Source: Chachezhania antarctica
GTDB lineage: Bacteria > Pseudomonadota > Alphaproteobacteria > Rhodobacterales > Rhodobacteraceae
DNA: 64,000 bases
Direction of reading: 5' to 3'
Assembly: GCF_003646465.1 (NCBI RefSeq)
Contig: NZ_QZEX01000003.1
Location: 249,067 to 313,066 of the forward strand
In this document: positions 24,478 to 33,592 of the stretch, piece after piece
How the letters are laid out: the number at the start of each line of letters is the position of its first letter
How positions within the stretch are numbered: the stretch's first letter is position 1
Translations under genes and position numbers: made by a program
Notes under the pieces: model-generated
What the model was told of the DNA's origin: nothing
The model's database searches: none
Seen by the model: only the letters and a program-made list of their open reading frames with translations

Positions 24478-25472
24478 TGACAACGCCCCTCCTGTCCGTC
24501 CGCGATCTGGAGATCGCGTTTCGCAGCGACGGCACCGACATCCCCGTCGTGCGCGACCTGTCCTTCGATTTGGCCCATGGCGAAACACTGGGCATCGTCG
24601 GCGAAAGCGGCTGCGGGAAGTCCATCACCGCGCTGTCGCTGCTGGGCCTTGTGCCGTCTCCGCCGGGCCGCGTGACCAAGGGCCAGATCCTGTTCGAAGG
24701 CGAAGACCTTGTCGGCGCCCGCGAACAGCGCCTGAACCAGGTCCGCGGCAACGACATCTCGATGGTGTTTCAGGAGCCGATGACCTCGCTCAACCCCGTC
24801 TATACCATCGGCGAGCAGATCGCCGAAACCGCGCGCGTGCATTTCGGCCTGTCGAAGGCCAAGGCGTGGAAGCGCGCGGTCGAAATGCTGTCGCTGGTGG
24901 GTATCCCGTCGCCTGACCAGCGGGCGTACGACTACCCGCACCAGCTGTCGGGCGGGATGCGCCAGCGGGTGATGATCGCGATTGCGCTGGTGTGCGAGCC
25001 CAAGATCCTGATCGCGGACGAGCCGACGACGGCGCTCGACGTCACCGTGCAGGCCCAGATCTTCGACCTGTTTCAGGACCTGAAGCGGCAGATCGGGGCG
25101 GCGATCATCCTGATCACCCACGATATCGGCGTGGTGGCGCAGATGACCGACCGGGTGATGGTCATGTATGCCGGCCGCAAGATCGAAGAAGGCCCGGTGG
25201 CCCAGTTCGTCCGCGATCCGCGCCATCCCTATACAAGCGGCCTTGTCTCCTGCATTCCGCGCCTGATGATGCCGCCCAGTGACGAGGTCGAAGACCTGTT
25301 CGAAATCCCTGGCGTCGTTCCGGCCCCGCGCGACCTGAACCGCCCCGGATGCCCTTTCTCGCCGCGCTGCAACCGGGTCATGCCCCGCTGCCGGGATGAA
25401 AACCCGGCGCTGGAGGTGCGGGCGGACGGACGGAAGGTCGCCTGCTGGCTTGAAACGGAGGTCGCGGCATGA
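24477..25472 (+). CDS. Peptide-type ABC transporter ATP-binding protein, DppD-like (copy 1)
   Basis: First ATPase subunit, 331 residues. Walker A is GESGCGKS (about 42-49), the Q-loop lies in [19 protein letters not shown], the signature is LSGGMRQR (about 157-164) and Walker B is [12 protein letters not shown] (about 177-188). The C-terminal oligopeptide-transporter domain has clustered cysteines (CPFSPRC...RC). ATG 24477 overlaps the preceding stop (TGATG); the frame is open long upstream inside the permease genes but that part is out of frame with them and not coding. Confidence 0.93.
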   Translation: MTTPLLSVRDLEIAFRSDGTDIPVVRDLSFDLAHGETLGIVGESGCGKSITALSLLGLVPSPPGRVTKGQILFEGEDLVGAREQRLNQVRGNDISMVFQEPMTSLNPVYTIGEQIAETARVHFGLSKAKAWKRAVEMLSLVGIPSPDQRAYDYPHQLSGGMRQRVMIAIALVCEPKILIADEPTTALDVTVQAQIFDLFQDLKRQIGAAIILITHDIGVVAQMTDRVMVMYAGRKIEEGPVAQFVRDPRHPYTSGLVSCIPRLMMPPSDEVEDLFEIPGVVPAPRDLNRPGCPFSPRCNRVMPRCRDENPALEVRADGRKVACWLETEVAA

Positions 25473-26476
25473 CGAACGTGCTGGAGGTCGAAAACCTCAA
25501 GGTCCATTTCCCGACCGGCAAGGGCGGCAAGGTCCATGCGGTCGACGGGCTGTCCTTCACGCTGGCCCCCGGCACGGCCTTCGGGCTGGTGGGGGAAAGC
25601 GGTTCGGGCAAGACGACCGCCGCCATGGCCTGCGCCCGGCTGACCGATATCACCTCTGGCACCGTGCGCCTGAACGGGCGCGACATCACCCATGTCTCAG
25701 GTGCCGAGCTGAAGAAGGCCCGCCGCGATATCCAGGTGGTGTTCCAGGACCCCTATGCGTCCCTGAACCCCCGCGAACGCGCCGGATCCATCGTGCGCCG
25801 CCCGATGGACCTGCTGGAGATCGGCTCGCCTTCAGAACGCGACGCCCGCGTGGACGAGTTGTTCGCGCTGGTGGGCCTCCGCCCCGACCAGAAAGATCTG
25901 TTCCCGCACCAGTTTTCCGGCGGACAACGCCAGCGGATCGGCGTCGCACGCGCCTTGGCGACCAATCCGGGGCTGATCGTCTGTGACGAGCCCGTCTCGG
26001 CGCTCGACGTGGCCATTCAGGCGCAGATCCTGAACCTGCTGGGGCGGCTGAAGCGCGATCTGGGGCTGTCATACCTTTTCATCTCGCACGATCTGGCGGT
26101 GGTGCAGCATCTCTGCGACCAGATCGCCGTGATGTACCTGGGCCAGATCGTCGAGATCGGATCGCGCAAGGAACTGTTCACCCGGCCGCTCCATCCCTAC
26201 ACCCATGCGCTGATCTCGGCCGTGCCCAGCCCGGAACGGATCGGGCTGGACGGGAACGCGCGGATCCGGCTGAAGGGCGATCCGCCGTCGCCGATCTCGC
26301 CCCCCGAAGGCTGCCGTTTCGCCGGGCGCTGCGCTTTTGCCGAAGACCGCTGCCGCGCCACCACCCCGCCCCTTCGCGTGATCGAGGGCGGCCATGCCGT
26401 CGCCTGCCACCGCGCCGAAGAACCCGACCTTGCCGCCATCGCCATCGCCCAGGCCGAAAGCCTGCCCGCAGGTTGA
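25469..26476 (+). CDS. Peptide-type ABC transporter ATP-binding protein, DppF-like (copy 1)
   Basis: Second ATPase subunit, 335 residues. Walker [10 protein letters not shown] (about 43-51), Q-loop region [17 protein letters not shown], signature [15 protein letters not shown] (about 149-163), Walker [13 protein letters not shown] (about 169-180) and a C-terminal oligo-HPY region with [17 protein letters not shown]. It starts at ATG overlapping the previous stop by four bases. It is the last transporter gene; the flavoprotein gene follows after 50 bases. Confidence 0.93.
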   Translation: MTNVLEVENLKVHFPTGKGGKVHAVDGLSFTLAPGTAFGLVGESGSGKTTAAMACARLTDITSGTVRLNGRDITHVSGAELKKARRDIQVVFQDPYASLNPRERAGSIVRRPMDLLEIGSPSERDARVDELFALVGLRPDQKDLFPHQFSGGQRQRIGVARALATNPGLIVCDEPVSALDVAIQAQILNLLGRLKRDLGLSYLFISHDLAVVQHLCDQIAVMYLGQIVEIGSRKELFTRPLHPYTHALISAVPSPERIGLDGNARIRLKGDPPSPISPPEGCRFAGRCAFAEDRCRATTPPLRVIEGGHAVACHRAEEPDLAAIAIAQAESLPAG

Positions 26477-26526
26477 TCCCCGTCCCCTACTGACCTGCCT
26501 GCCGTCCGGGCGAGGAGAATACACTC

Positions 26527-28995
26527 ATGACCAAATCCCTGCCGACCCGGGCCAGCGCCGTCATCATCGGCGGCGGCATCGCCGGATGTTCCGTCGCCTA
26601 TCACCTGGCCAAGCTGGGCTGGAAGGATGTCGTGCTGCTGGAGCGCAAGCAGCTGACATCGGGCACCACATGGCACGCCGCCGGCCTGATCGCGCAGCTG
26701 CGCGCGACCAAGAACATGACCCGACTGTCCCGCTATTCGCAAGAGCTGTACGGAGAGCTTGAGGCGGAAACCGGCGTCGCCACCGGCTTCCGCCGCAATG
26801 GCTCGATCACCATGGCTCTGACGGACGAACGGCGGGAGGAGATCTACCGTCAGGCCTCGATGGCGCGGGCCTTCGGCGTGGATGTCGAACCGTTGTCGGA
26901 GGGCGAACTGCAAACCCTGCACCCGGATCTGAACACGGCCGGGTTCAAGGGCGCCGTCTACCTGCCGAAGGACGGCCAGGGCGATCCGGGCAACATTGCG
27001 CTGGCGCTGGCCAAGGGCGCGCGGATGAACGGCGCGCAGGTCTTCGAACATGTCCGCGTGACGCAAGTGTCCGAAGTGGACCGCAACGGCCAGCGGGGCG
27101 TGTCGGGCGTGTCGTGGACCCGCGACGACACCGGTGAAACCGGCACGATCGCCACGGATTTCGTCGTCAACTGCGGCGGCATGTGGGCGGCCGAGCTTGG
27201 CCGCATGAACAACGTCAACGTCCCCCTGCAGGCCTGCGAACACTTCTATATCGTCACCGAAAACGTCCCCGGGCTGACCCAACGCCCCACGCTCCGCGTG
27301 CCCGACGAACATGCCTATTTCAAGGAAGACGCGGGCAAGTACCTGCTGGGCGCGTTCGAACCGGTCTCGAAACCCTGGGGCATGCACGGCATCCCGAAGG
27401 ACTTCGAATTCGACCAACTGCCCGAGGATTTCGCCCATTTCGAGCCGATCCTCGAAAAGGCCATCACCCGGATGCCGCTGCTGGAACGCGCCGGGATCCA
27501 CACTTTCTTCAACGGCCCCGAAAGCTTCACCCCCGACGATGCCTACCACCTGGGCGAAGCGCCGGATCTGCGGGGCTATTTCGTGGCGGCGGGCTTCAAT
27601 TCCGTGGGCATCCAGTCTGCCGGCGGCGCCGGCATGGCGCTCGCCCACTGGATGGAGCACGGCTACCCCCCCTTTGACCTGTCCGACGTCGATATCCGCA
27701 GGATGCAGCCCTTCATGGGCAACCGCACCTTCCTTGTCGAACGCGCGAAGGAAACGCTGGGCCTCCTTTATGCCGACCACTACCCGTACCGCCAGAAGGA
27801 CACGGCGCGGGGGGTTCGGCGGTCCCCGTTCCACGACGCGTTGCAATTCCGCGGCGCGGTCTTCGGGGAAACTGCCGGATGGGAACGCGCCAACTGGTAC
27901 GCGGCCCCCGGTCAGGCCGCGGCTTATGAATATTCGTGGAAACGCCAGAACTGGTTCATGAATTCCGCCGCCGAACACCGCGCGATCCGCGAGGGCGTGG
28001 GGCTCTATGACATGACCTCCTTCGGGAAGATCGTGGTCGACGGGCGCGATGCGGAGCGGTTCCTGAACGATGTCTGCGGCGGCGACATGTCGGTCGCGCC
28101 GGGCAAGATCGTCTACACCCAGTTCCTGAACGACCGCGCGGGGATCGAAGCCGACGTCACCGTCACCCGCCTGTCCGACACGCGCTACCTTGTCGTCACC
28201 CCCGCCGCGACGGTGGTGCGCGATCTCAGCTGGCTGGACCGGCACCGCGGCGATCATGCCGTGTCGCTGCTGGACGTGACATCGGGCGAAAGCGTGCTGG
28301 TGGTGATGGGGCCCAGGGCGCGTGACGTGCTGGCCAAGGCCGCACCCTGGCATGACTGGTCGAACGACACCCATCCCTTCGGCACCGCGAAGACGGTCGA
28401 ACTGGGCCTGGGCCACGCCCGCGCGCACCGGGTGTCCTATGTCGGTGAACTGGGCTGGGAGCTTTACATCCCCACCGATCAGAGCATGCATGTCTTCGAG
28501 ACGCTGATGGCCGCGGGTACGGAGTTCGGGCTGAAGCTCTGCGGTCTGCACGCGATGGACAGCTGCCGGATCGAAAAGGGCTTCCGCCATTTCGGCCACG
28601 ATATCACCGAAGAGGATCACGTGCTGGAAGCCGGCCTGGGCTTCGCCGTGAAGACCGCGAAGCCCGACTTCATCGGCCGCGACGCGGTGCTGCGGAAGAA
28701 AGACGCCGGTCTGTCGGCCCGCATGCTCCAGTTCCGGCTGACCGATCCCGAGCCGCTGCTCTATCACGCCGAACCGATCCTGCGGGACGGGGAACTGGTG
28801 GGCTACCTGACCTCGGGCAATTACGGGCATACGCTGGGTGGTGCAGTCGGGCTGGGCTACGTGCCCTGCGGCGGCGAAGATGCGAAGAGCGTGCTTGCCT
28901 CCTCCTACGAGATCGAGATCGCGGGGACGCGGGTTAAGGCCGAGGCCTCTCTGAAGCCGATGTACGATCCGACCGGGGCGCGGACCAAGGTCTAG
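26527..28995 (+). CDS. FAD oxidoreductase-GcvT fusion, dimethylglycine/sarcosine dehydrogenase-like
   Basis: Flavoprotein of 822 residues with the DMGDH architecture. A DAO-type FAD domain (about 1-390) opens with VIIGGGIAGCSVAYHL and has SGTTWHAAGL, where His50 corresponds to the histidine that binds FAD covalently in mammalian dimethylglycine and sarcosine dehydrogenases. A FAO_M linker follows, then GCV_T and GCV_T_C domains (about 440-815), with EHRAIREGVGLYDMTSFGK at the start and GLHAMDSCRIEKGFRHFGHD in the folate-binding part. It would oxidatively demethylate an N-methyl amino acid or related amine, handing the one-carbon unit to tetrahydrofolate. GAGGAG precedes ATG 26527. Being last in the ABC operon, it probably acts on what the importer brings in. 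Confidence 0.9.
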   Translation: MTKSLPTRASAVIIGGGIAGCSVAYHLAKLGWKDVVLLERKQLTSGTTWHAAGLIAQLRATKNMTRLSRYSQELYGELEAETGVATGFRRNGSITMALTDERREEIYRQASMARAFGVDVEPLSEGELQTLHPDLNTAGFKGAVYLPKDGQGDPGNIALALAKGARMNGAQVFEHVRVTQVSEVDRNGQRGVSGVSWTRDDTGETGTIATDFVVNCGGMWAAELGRMNNVNVPLQACEHFYIVTENVPGLTQRPTLRVPDEHAYFKEDAGKYLLGAFEPVSKPWGMHGIPKDFEFDQLPEDFAHFEPILEKAITRMPLLERAGIHTFFNGPESFTPDDAYHLGEAPDLRGYFVAAGFNSVGIQSAGGAGMALAHWMEHGYPPFDLSDVDIRRMQPFMGNRTFLVERAKETLGLLYADHYPYRQKDTARGVRRSPFHDALQFRGAVFGETAGWERANWYAAPGQAAAYEYSWKRQNWFMNSAAEHRAIREGVGLYDMTSFGKIVVDGRDAERFLNDVCGGDMSVAPGKIVYTQFLNDRAGIEADVTVTRLSDTRYLVVTPAATVVRDLSWLDRHRGDHAVSLLDVTSGESVLVVMGPRARDVLAKAAPWHDWSNDTHPFGTAKTVELGLGHARAHRVSYVGELGWELYIPTDQSMHVFETLMAAGTEFGLKLCGLHAMDSCRIEKGFRHFGHDITEEDHVLEAGLGFAVKTAKPDFIGRDAVLRKKDAGLSARMLQFRLTDPEPLLYHAEPILRDGELVGYLTSGNYGHTLGGAVGLGYVPCGGEDAKSVLASSYEIEIAGTRVKAEASLKPMYDPTGARTKV

Positions 28996-29003
28996 GCCGG
29001 GCG

Positions 29004-29152
29004 GTGCGTGCAGAGCACGCACCCTACGCGGTTGGTTTGCGGCGGCTCTGCCCCCGCCCCGCCTCAGGCGCGAGTCCCCCGAGGTATTTGCGGACCAAAG
29101 AAGTTGAAGGGCCTGCTCTTCTTCTTTTCCCAAATACTCCCGCCGGAGGCGG
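29004..29152. repeat. Rhodobacteral-type intergenic repeat / bidirectional terminator
   Basis: Two nested inverted structures lie between convergent genes. First a perfect hairpin GTGCGTGC-AGA-GCACGCAC (29004-29022). Then a long imperfect stem: GAGGTATTTGCGGACCAAAG (29081 on) pairs with CTTTTCCCAAATACTCC (ending 29140), flanked by GCCTC..CGCC and GGAGGCGG. Elements of this look recur in Rhodobacteraceae intergenic DNA (from general knowledge; not searched here). Probably ends transcription from both sides. Confidence 0.6.
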
Positions 29153-29170
29153 ACCCGGGGCGAGGTCAGA

Positions 29171-30076
29171 TCAGACGGTCAGGGTATCCAGTCGCGCGCG
29201 CGCGGCGTCGGGATCGAGGCTGCCGCGTTCGCCGATCAGGACCAGTTCGCAGCCGTCCGGCGGGCGCGCATGCGGGGCGAGGCTGGCCCGCTGGCCGACG
29301 AGTTGGAAGAGGTAGGTCTGCCCCGGTTTTTCGGTGAAGGTCAGGAAGCCCTTTGCGCGGACCAGGTCGGGCGACAGGGCGCCCATCAGCCGTTGGAAGG
29401 CGGTAAGGGAGACGGGTGCGTCGCTACGCCATTCCAGCGTCGCGAAGCGGGTGGCGTCGATGCTGGTACGTCCAGTGGCGCGGGGCGTCTCGGGGCCAGT
29501 GCCGATCAGCGACAGGACCGACCGGCCCGGTTCGCCTGCGTCGAAGACCGTCTTGCCCAGGCCGCCCAGGCGGGAAATCAGGCCGTTCAGGTCGTCTTCA
29601 CCGACCCCGTCCGTCTTGGACAATTGCACGATGTCCGCCGATGTCACCTGCGCGCGCCACAGGTCGTCCTGCCAGCGCGCAGGCGTCGCCTGCATGTCCT
29701 GGGCATCGACGAGGCAGACGATGGTGTCGAGCCGCGCGGCATCCCACAGGATCGGGTCCATCAGGCCCTGAACGATGCCCTGCGGATCGGCGACTCCGCT
29801 GGCTTCGATGACGATCAGGTCGGGGGTGTCGCCGTCCAGAACCGTACGCAATGTTCGCAGCAGGTCGCCCTGCAGCGAGCAGCAGATGCAGCCGTTCTTC
29901 AGGCCGATCACGCCGTCGGATTCCGCCTCCAGCAGCGCCGCGTCGATGTTGATGCTGCCGAAGTCATTGACGATGGCCGCGATCTTCTTGCCGTCCGCTG
30001 CGTGCAGCAGGGTGTTGATGAATGTTGTCTTCCCGGCGCCCAGAAACCCGGTGACCAGAAGGACGGGAACGCTCAT
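29171..30076 (-). CDS. COG0523 (CobW/ZNG1-type) GTPase, candidate metallochaperone (copy 2)
   Basis: G3E-family GTPase of 301 residues with Walker A GFLGAGKTT (10-18), the GCICC metal motif (Cys63, Cys65, Cys66) and IVIEASGVADPQGI near 92-105. The C-terminal CobW_C domain contains LVRAKGFLTFTEKPGQTYLFQLVG. It differs clearly in sequence from the copy at 17671-18594, so the two are not a recent duplication. Its ATG overlaps the stop of the N-acyl-D-amino-acid deacylase-like gene by four bases, mirroring the first pair. It is the last gene of the minus-strand operon that starts at 37020 and ends at the intergenic repeat. Confidence 0.9.
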   Translation of the reverse strand: MSVPVLLVTGFLGAGKTTFINTLLHAADGKKIAAIVNDFGSINIDAALLEAESDGVIGLKNGCICCSLQGDLLRTLRTVLDGDTPDLIVIEASGVADPQGIVQGLMDPILWDAARLDTIVCLVDAQDMQATPARWQDDLWRAQVTSADIVQLSKTDGVGEDDLNGLISRLGGLGKTVFDAGEPGRSVLSLIGTGPETPRATGRTSIDATRFATLEWRSDAPVSLTAFQRLMGALSPDLVRAKGFLTFTEKPGQTYLFQLVGQRASLAPHARPPDGCELVLIGERGSLDPDAARARLDTLTV

Positions 30077-31566
30077 CCCTGCGGGCACCGGATGGGTTGG
30101 CCGGGGGTGGCTGCGGTATCCAGTGCGCCGTCCGCGATGACTGGCGTGCCGCCGACCAGAAGGTGTTTCACGCCGATGGCCGGTTTGTTCATCTCGGTAA
30201 ATGTCGCCTGATCCGCGATGGTCTCCGGGTCGAAGATGATGATATCGGCGTCAAATCCTTCCCTGAGCCGGGCCTTCTGTGCGATCTGGGGCGCGCAGCT
30301 TTCGATCACCTGCGCGGGATAGAGCGAGCATTTCGCCATCGCTTCCGTCCACGACACCACCTTCCGGTCGCAGACGTAATCGCGCAGGAACTTGGTGAAG
30401 GTGCCCGACGACCGGGGATGCGAGAACACGTCATCCGGCAGAGGCCATTCGTGGCCTTCGTACAGCGTGCCGTCCGGCTTGACCCAGGGCATCGCGTCCG
30501 ACGCGATGGACCCGCCCGGGAACAGGACCGACACGTCCAGCATCCGCTGGTGTTCGGAATTCGAGTCGATGTCGAGGAAATGCCAGATGATCAGGTCGGA
30601 CGGGTTTTCGTGGCCGGCCTGCAGCAGCTCCTCGCGGCTTTCGAACCGGTGCTGGTTCTTGACCAGCTCGATCGCGCTGTAGGGGCTGCCGGTGCGTTCG
30701 GTGAAGTTCTCTTCCGCGAAGAACCCGGCGCCAACCACGGTCGATCCTGCGCCGTACGGGTAGGCTTCGGTGGTCACCGGCAGGCCCTGCGCCTGCGCCT
30801 TCCGGATCAGTTCGGCCGAGCGGTCGACATCCATCAGGCTGGTCGAGTTCAGGTGGCAGATATGCATGTGCGCGCCGGTCGCCCCCGCCAGCCCGATCAG
30901 GCGGACATAGGCCTCGACCGAGCTTTTCGGGTCGATGTTGGAGGCATTGGCGATGTGGGTATAGGTGGGGCGCCCGAATTCGGCCGCCAGATCGCAGATC
31001 TCGGTCAGTTCCTTCAGGCCCGCGCCGGCGACATAGCCGTTGGGAATGCCGATGCCGATGGCGCCTTCTTCCATCGCGGTGCGGGTGATGTCGGTGATCT
31101 CGGCCGATTGGGCGGCGGTGGCGGTATCGGTGTGCCAGCGCGTGTCGTTAGAGGCGCCCATCTGCGCCACCGGGTTCACCTTGCCGGTGGGCTCAAGGTT
31201 GCTCATCACCGCGCGGCGGGCCGAAATCCAGCTGGCGGCGGTGCCGTAGTTCAGCGGCCGGCCCTTGCCCGCCTGATCGTCGTACCATTCGGCCACGGGC
31301 AATGTGCCCACTTCCAGTTCCAGCGCTGTGGTTACGCCGTCGAAAGCCTGCATCCGGTCGGCCGCGACGGATTGGCCGTGGGCGTGGATGTCGATGAAGC
31401 CCGGCGCCACGATCAGGCCCGTCGCATCGATTTCCTTTGCGGCCTCGCCCAGATCGGAGCCCACGGCGGCGATGGCGCCGTCCTTGATCGCGACATCGCA
31501 GACCTCGTCGAACCCGGTTTCGGGGTCGATCACGCGGCCGTTCTTGATCAGCAGGTCATGGGTCAT
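30073..31566 (-). CDS. Amidohydrolase, N-acyl-D-amino-acid deacylase-like
   Basis: Amidohydrolase-superfamily enzyme of 497 residues resembling D-aminoacylases. The composite sandwich starts LLIKNGRVIDPETGFDEV; the first metal ligands are PGFIDIHAHG (His61, His63). Later family segments are HMHICHLNSTS (about 225-235), TTEAYPYGAGST (about 258-269) and SDAMPW near 360. Where characterised D-aminoacylases have a metal-bridging Cys after GITT, this protein reads GVTTALELEVGT, so Glu83 or Glu85 may take that role. It overlaps both MlrC-like (upstream) and COG0523 (downstream) genes by four bases. With the D-amino-acid-oxidase-like flavoprotein in the same operon, release and oxidation of a D-amino acid is plausible. 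Confidence 0.85.
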   Translation of the reverse strand: MTHDLLIKNGRVIDPETGFDEVCDVAIKDGAIAAVGSDLGEAAKEIDATGLIVAPGFIDIHAHGQSVAADRMQAFDGVTTALELEVGTLPVAEWYDDQAGKGRPLNYGTAASWISARRAVMSNLEPTGKVNPVAQMGASNDTRWHTDTATAAQSAEITDITRTAMEEGAIGIGIPNGYVAGAGLKELTEICDLAAEFGRPTYTHIANASNIDPKSSVEAYVRLIGLAGATGAHMHICHLNSTSLMDVDRSAELIRKAQAQGLPVTTEAYPYGAGSTVVGAGFFAEENFTERTGSPYSAIELVKNQHRFESREELLQAGHENPSDLIIWHFLDIDSNSEHQRMLDVSVLFPGGSIASDAMPWVKPDGTLYEGHEWPLPDDVFSHPRSSGTFTKFLRDYVCDRKVVSWTEAMAKCSLYPAQVIESCAPQIAQKARLREGFDADIIIFDPETIADQATFTEMNKPAIGVKHLLVGGTPVIADGALDTAATPGQPIRCPQG

Positions 31567-33026
31567 TGGGCTTTGCTTTCGTCGAATGGATTTTCGGTCT
31601 TGGGCCAGAAATTGTCGTTCCGCTTGGTGTAGGGGATGATCGTGTAATCCGGCGGGATGGCGCCCGGGGTGGCAAGGTGGATGACCTCGGACGCGATGGG
31701 GGCGAAGCGGTCGTAAAAGTGTTGGGACGATTTCACCACGACGATCTTCATCGTGTCGAGCTTCAGGCCAAGATCTTCGAACACCTCGGGGCTGAAGGTC
31801 TGCGTCCGGCGCGAGGACAGGGCCAGGTGCACGCCATCGGCCTCCAGCCAGACGGTGGCGCCGAGGCCCGCAAGCGAGGGGCCGAAGTGCTGGTAGGCAT
31901 CCGGGTTGATGCCGCGGACGGTGACGGTCAGGTCGACCGGATCGCCCGACATGGGGCCGATCTTGCCGCCCACGCGCACCGGCATCACGGCGCCAACGCC
32001 GGCATCCATGCACATGTTCACCAGCACCGGATCCCAGAAGGTGCAGAGCGCGACGTCCTTCAGACCGCGGTCCAGAACCTCCTTCAGGACGAAGGTCGAA
32101 TCCGATGGCGCCCCGCCGCCCGCGTTGTCGGCGAAATCGGCCAGCACCACCGGGTAGGCATTCGCCGCGACGGCTCGGTCGAGCCCCGTGGCCATGTCCG
32201 GGAAGGTGCGCAGTTGGTCGCGCAGGTCCCAGAGTTCGTGGCCCAACTCCTCGGCGCGCGTCCCGGCCAAATCCGGGTCGCCATCGGTGATCACCAGCGA
32301 CCTTGTGCCGACATGGGGGCTGTCGCCCCAAGGAAAGCCGTGGGCGAGCGAGACGGAGAGGATGCCCCCCGTCCCTTCCATCGCCGACATGCGGTCGACA
32401 TAGCTGCGGATGGGTTCGAACGGCGTGTGGTACATGGCCAGCATCTTGCAATCGTAATCGCGCATCACCGGCTTCGTCTTGCCCGTGGCGGCATCGGCGC
32501 AGAGCGTGAACAGGTCCTCCGCCCGGTCGGCGATGTCGATATGGGGGTATTCCTTGTAGCAGATGATGGCCGTCGCGTTGTCCATCATCAGCGGTGTCAG
32601 GTGGCAATGCGGGTCGATCTCCAGCCCGACCACGGCCTCCGGGCCGACGATGGCGCGGACATTGGCCAGCATGTCGCCTTCGCAATCGTCATAGCCTTCG
32701 GCGATCATCGCGCCGTGCATCGACAGCAGCACCACGTCGACAGGCATCGCGGCCGTCAGGTCGGCCAGGATGTCGTCGCGCATCGTTTCGTAGACGTGCC
32801 GCACCGTGGGACCGGCCGGCTGGGCGTAGGTGGCAAGCCCTTCCACCACGTCCCAGTCCAGCGCCTCGGCCCGCGTCCGCCAGACCTTCAGCGCGGTGGC
32901 GTAAACCTGCGCGCCCTCGGTCGAGGCGTTCTTGGAATAGAGGTTCTCCTTGAACCCGGACCAGCCCGTGGGGATAGGCGAGAAGGAATTCGTTTCGGTG
33001 GCGAGCGATGCCATGAACAGTTTCAT
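31563..33026 (-). CDS. M81-family metallopeptidase, MlrC-like
   Basis: Protein of 487 residues in the M81/MlrC family, named after the enzyme that finishes breakdown of linearised microcystin. Recognisable parts: LATETNSFSPIPTGW (8-22), LLSMHGAMIAEGYDD (100-113), the metal-site motif EIDPHCHLTP with Asp138, His140 and His142, ADFADNAGGGAPSDST near 275-290, and the C-terminal MlrC_C domain from about 310. The real substrate of most M81 proteins is unknown; any amide or peptide with a D-residue is possible. The frame is open upstream inside dctQ, but ATG 33026 overlaps the dctQ stop (ATGA) and starts the conserved MKLFMASLATETN. Confidence 0.9.
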   Translation of the reverse strand: MKLFMASLATETNSFSPIPTGWSGFKENLYSKNASTEGAQVYATALKVWRTRAEALDWDVVEGLATYAQPAGPTVRHVYETMRDDILADLTAAMPVDVVLLSMHGAMIAEGYDDCEGDMLANVRAIVGPEAVVGLEIDPHCHLTPLMMDNATAIICYKEYPHIDIADRAEDLFTLCADAATGKTKPVMRDYDCKMLAMYHTPFEPIRSYVDRMSAMEGTGGILSVSLAHGFPWGDSPHVGTRSLVITDGDPDLAGTRAEELGHELWDLRDQLRTFPDMATGLDRAVAANAYPVVLADFADNAGGGAPSDSTFVLKEVLDRGLKDVALCTFWDPVLVNMCMDAGVGAVMPVRVGGKIGPMSGDPVDLTVTVRGINPDAYQHFGPSLAGLGATVWLEADGVHLALSSRRTQTFSPEVFEDLGLKLDTMKIVVVKSSQHFYDRFAPIASEVIHLATPGAIPPDYTIIPYTKRNDNFWPKTENPFDESKAQ

Positions 33027-33592
33027 GCGGCGGTGTCCTCTGTTGCCGCATGTGCGGCCGTCTCGGGTTCGGATGAAGCGACCAGCGCGCGGGCGATGTC
33101 TGCCGCGACGTGGATGATGATGAAGCTCAGCGCGATGGGAATGGCGATGCCGAAGACCAGCACCGGCACATCCATGGTTTCCGACTGCCGTCCGTACAGC
33201 CGCGCGATGTAGCCGCGGGCGATGTTCATGTTGGGGCCGAACAGGCAGAACCACAGGACCGAGATCGCAAAGACCAGAACCCCGGTGCTGCGCACCAGCG
33301 TGGTGCCGATGCCAAGCGCCCCGCGCCAGGCCAGCGCCTCGGGAAAGAGCGTCGGGTCAGCCTTCAGGCGGAACGCGCAGGACGCGCCCATCATGCCGCC
33401 CCAGACCATGGAAAAGCGGGCCAGTTCCTCGGTCCAGATCGGCGGCTGCGCCAGCAGGTAGCGCGCGAACACCTGCCAAGTGGCGGAGCCGAGCATGACC
33501 ACGACCGCAACCACGGCCACGGCCAGACCGACGCGGTTGAGCTGGGCCGATAACCGGTCCAGCCCCTTTGCTATGGCGCGCAATCCGGTCAC
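33023..33592 (-). CDS. dctQ: TRAP transporter, small permease subunit (DctQ family), second system
   Basis: DctQ-family subunit of 189 residues, with hydrophobic segments near 20-43, 58-78, 95-120 and 142-165 and the conserved PPIWTEELARFSMVWGGMMGA (about 49-69; divided WTEELARF, SMVWGGMMGA). GTG 33592 overlaps the dctP stop by four bases (GTGA), like every other junction of this operon. A GTG seven codons earlier (33613) is in frame but its nearest GAGG is too close. It is followed by the MlrC-like gene, also with a four-base overlap. Confidence 0.85.
   Translation of the reverse strand: MTGLRAIAKGLDRLSAQLNRVGLAVAVVAVVVMLGSATWQVFARYLLAQPPIWTEELARFSMVWGGMMGASCAFRLKADPTLFPEALAWRGALGIGTTLVRSTGVLVFAISVLWFCLFGPNMNIARGYIARLYGRQSETMDVPVLVFGIAIPIALSFIIIHVAADIARALVASSEPETAAHAATEDTAA

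Noticed and set aside
26197-29133. 978-codon open frame on the minus strand
   Set aside because: It is antisense to the DMGDH-like gene, whose domains and motifs are clear; high GC keeps the opposite frame free of stops. Its translation is rich in His/Arg/Gln with no domain.
31566-33212. 548-codon open frame on the plus strand
   Set aside because: Antisense to the MlrC-like gene and part of dctQ.
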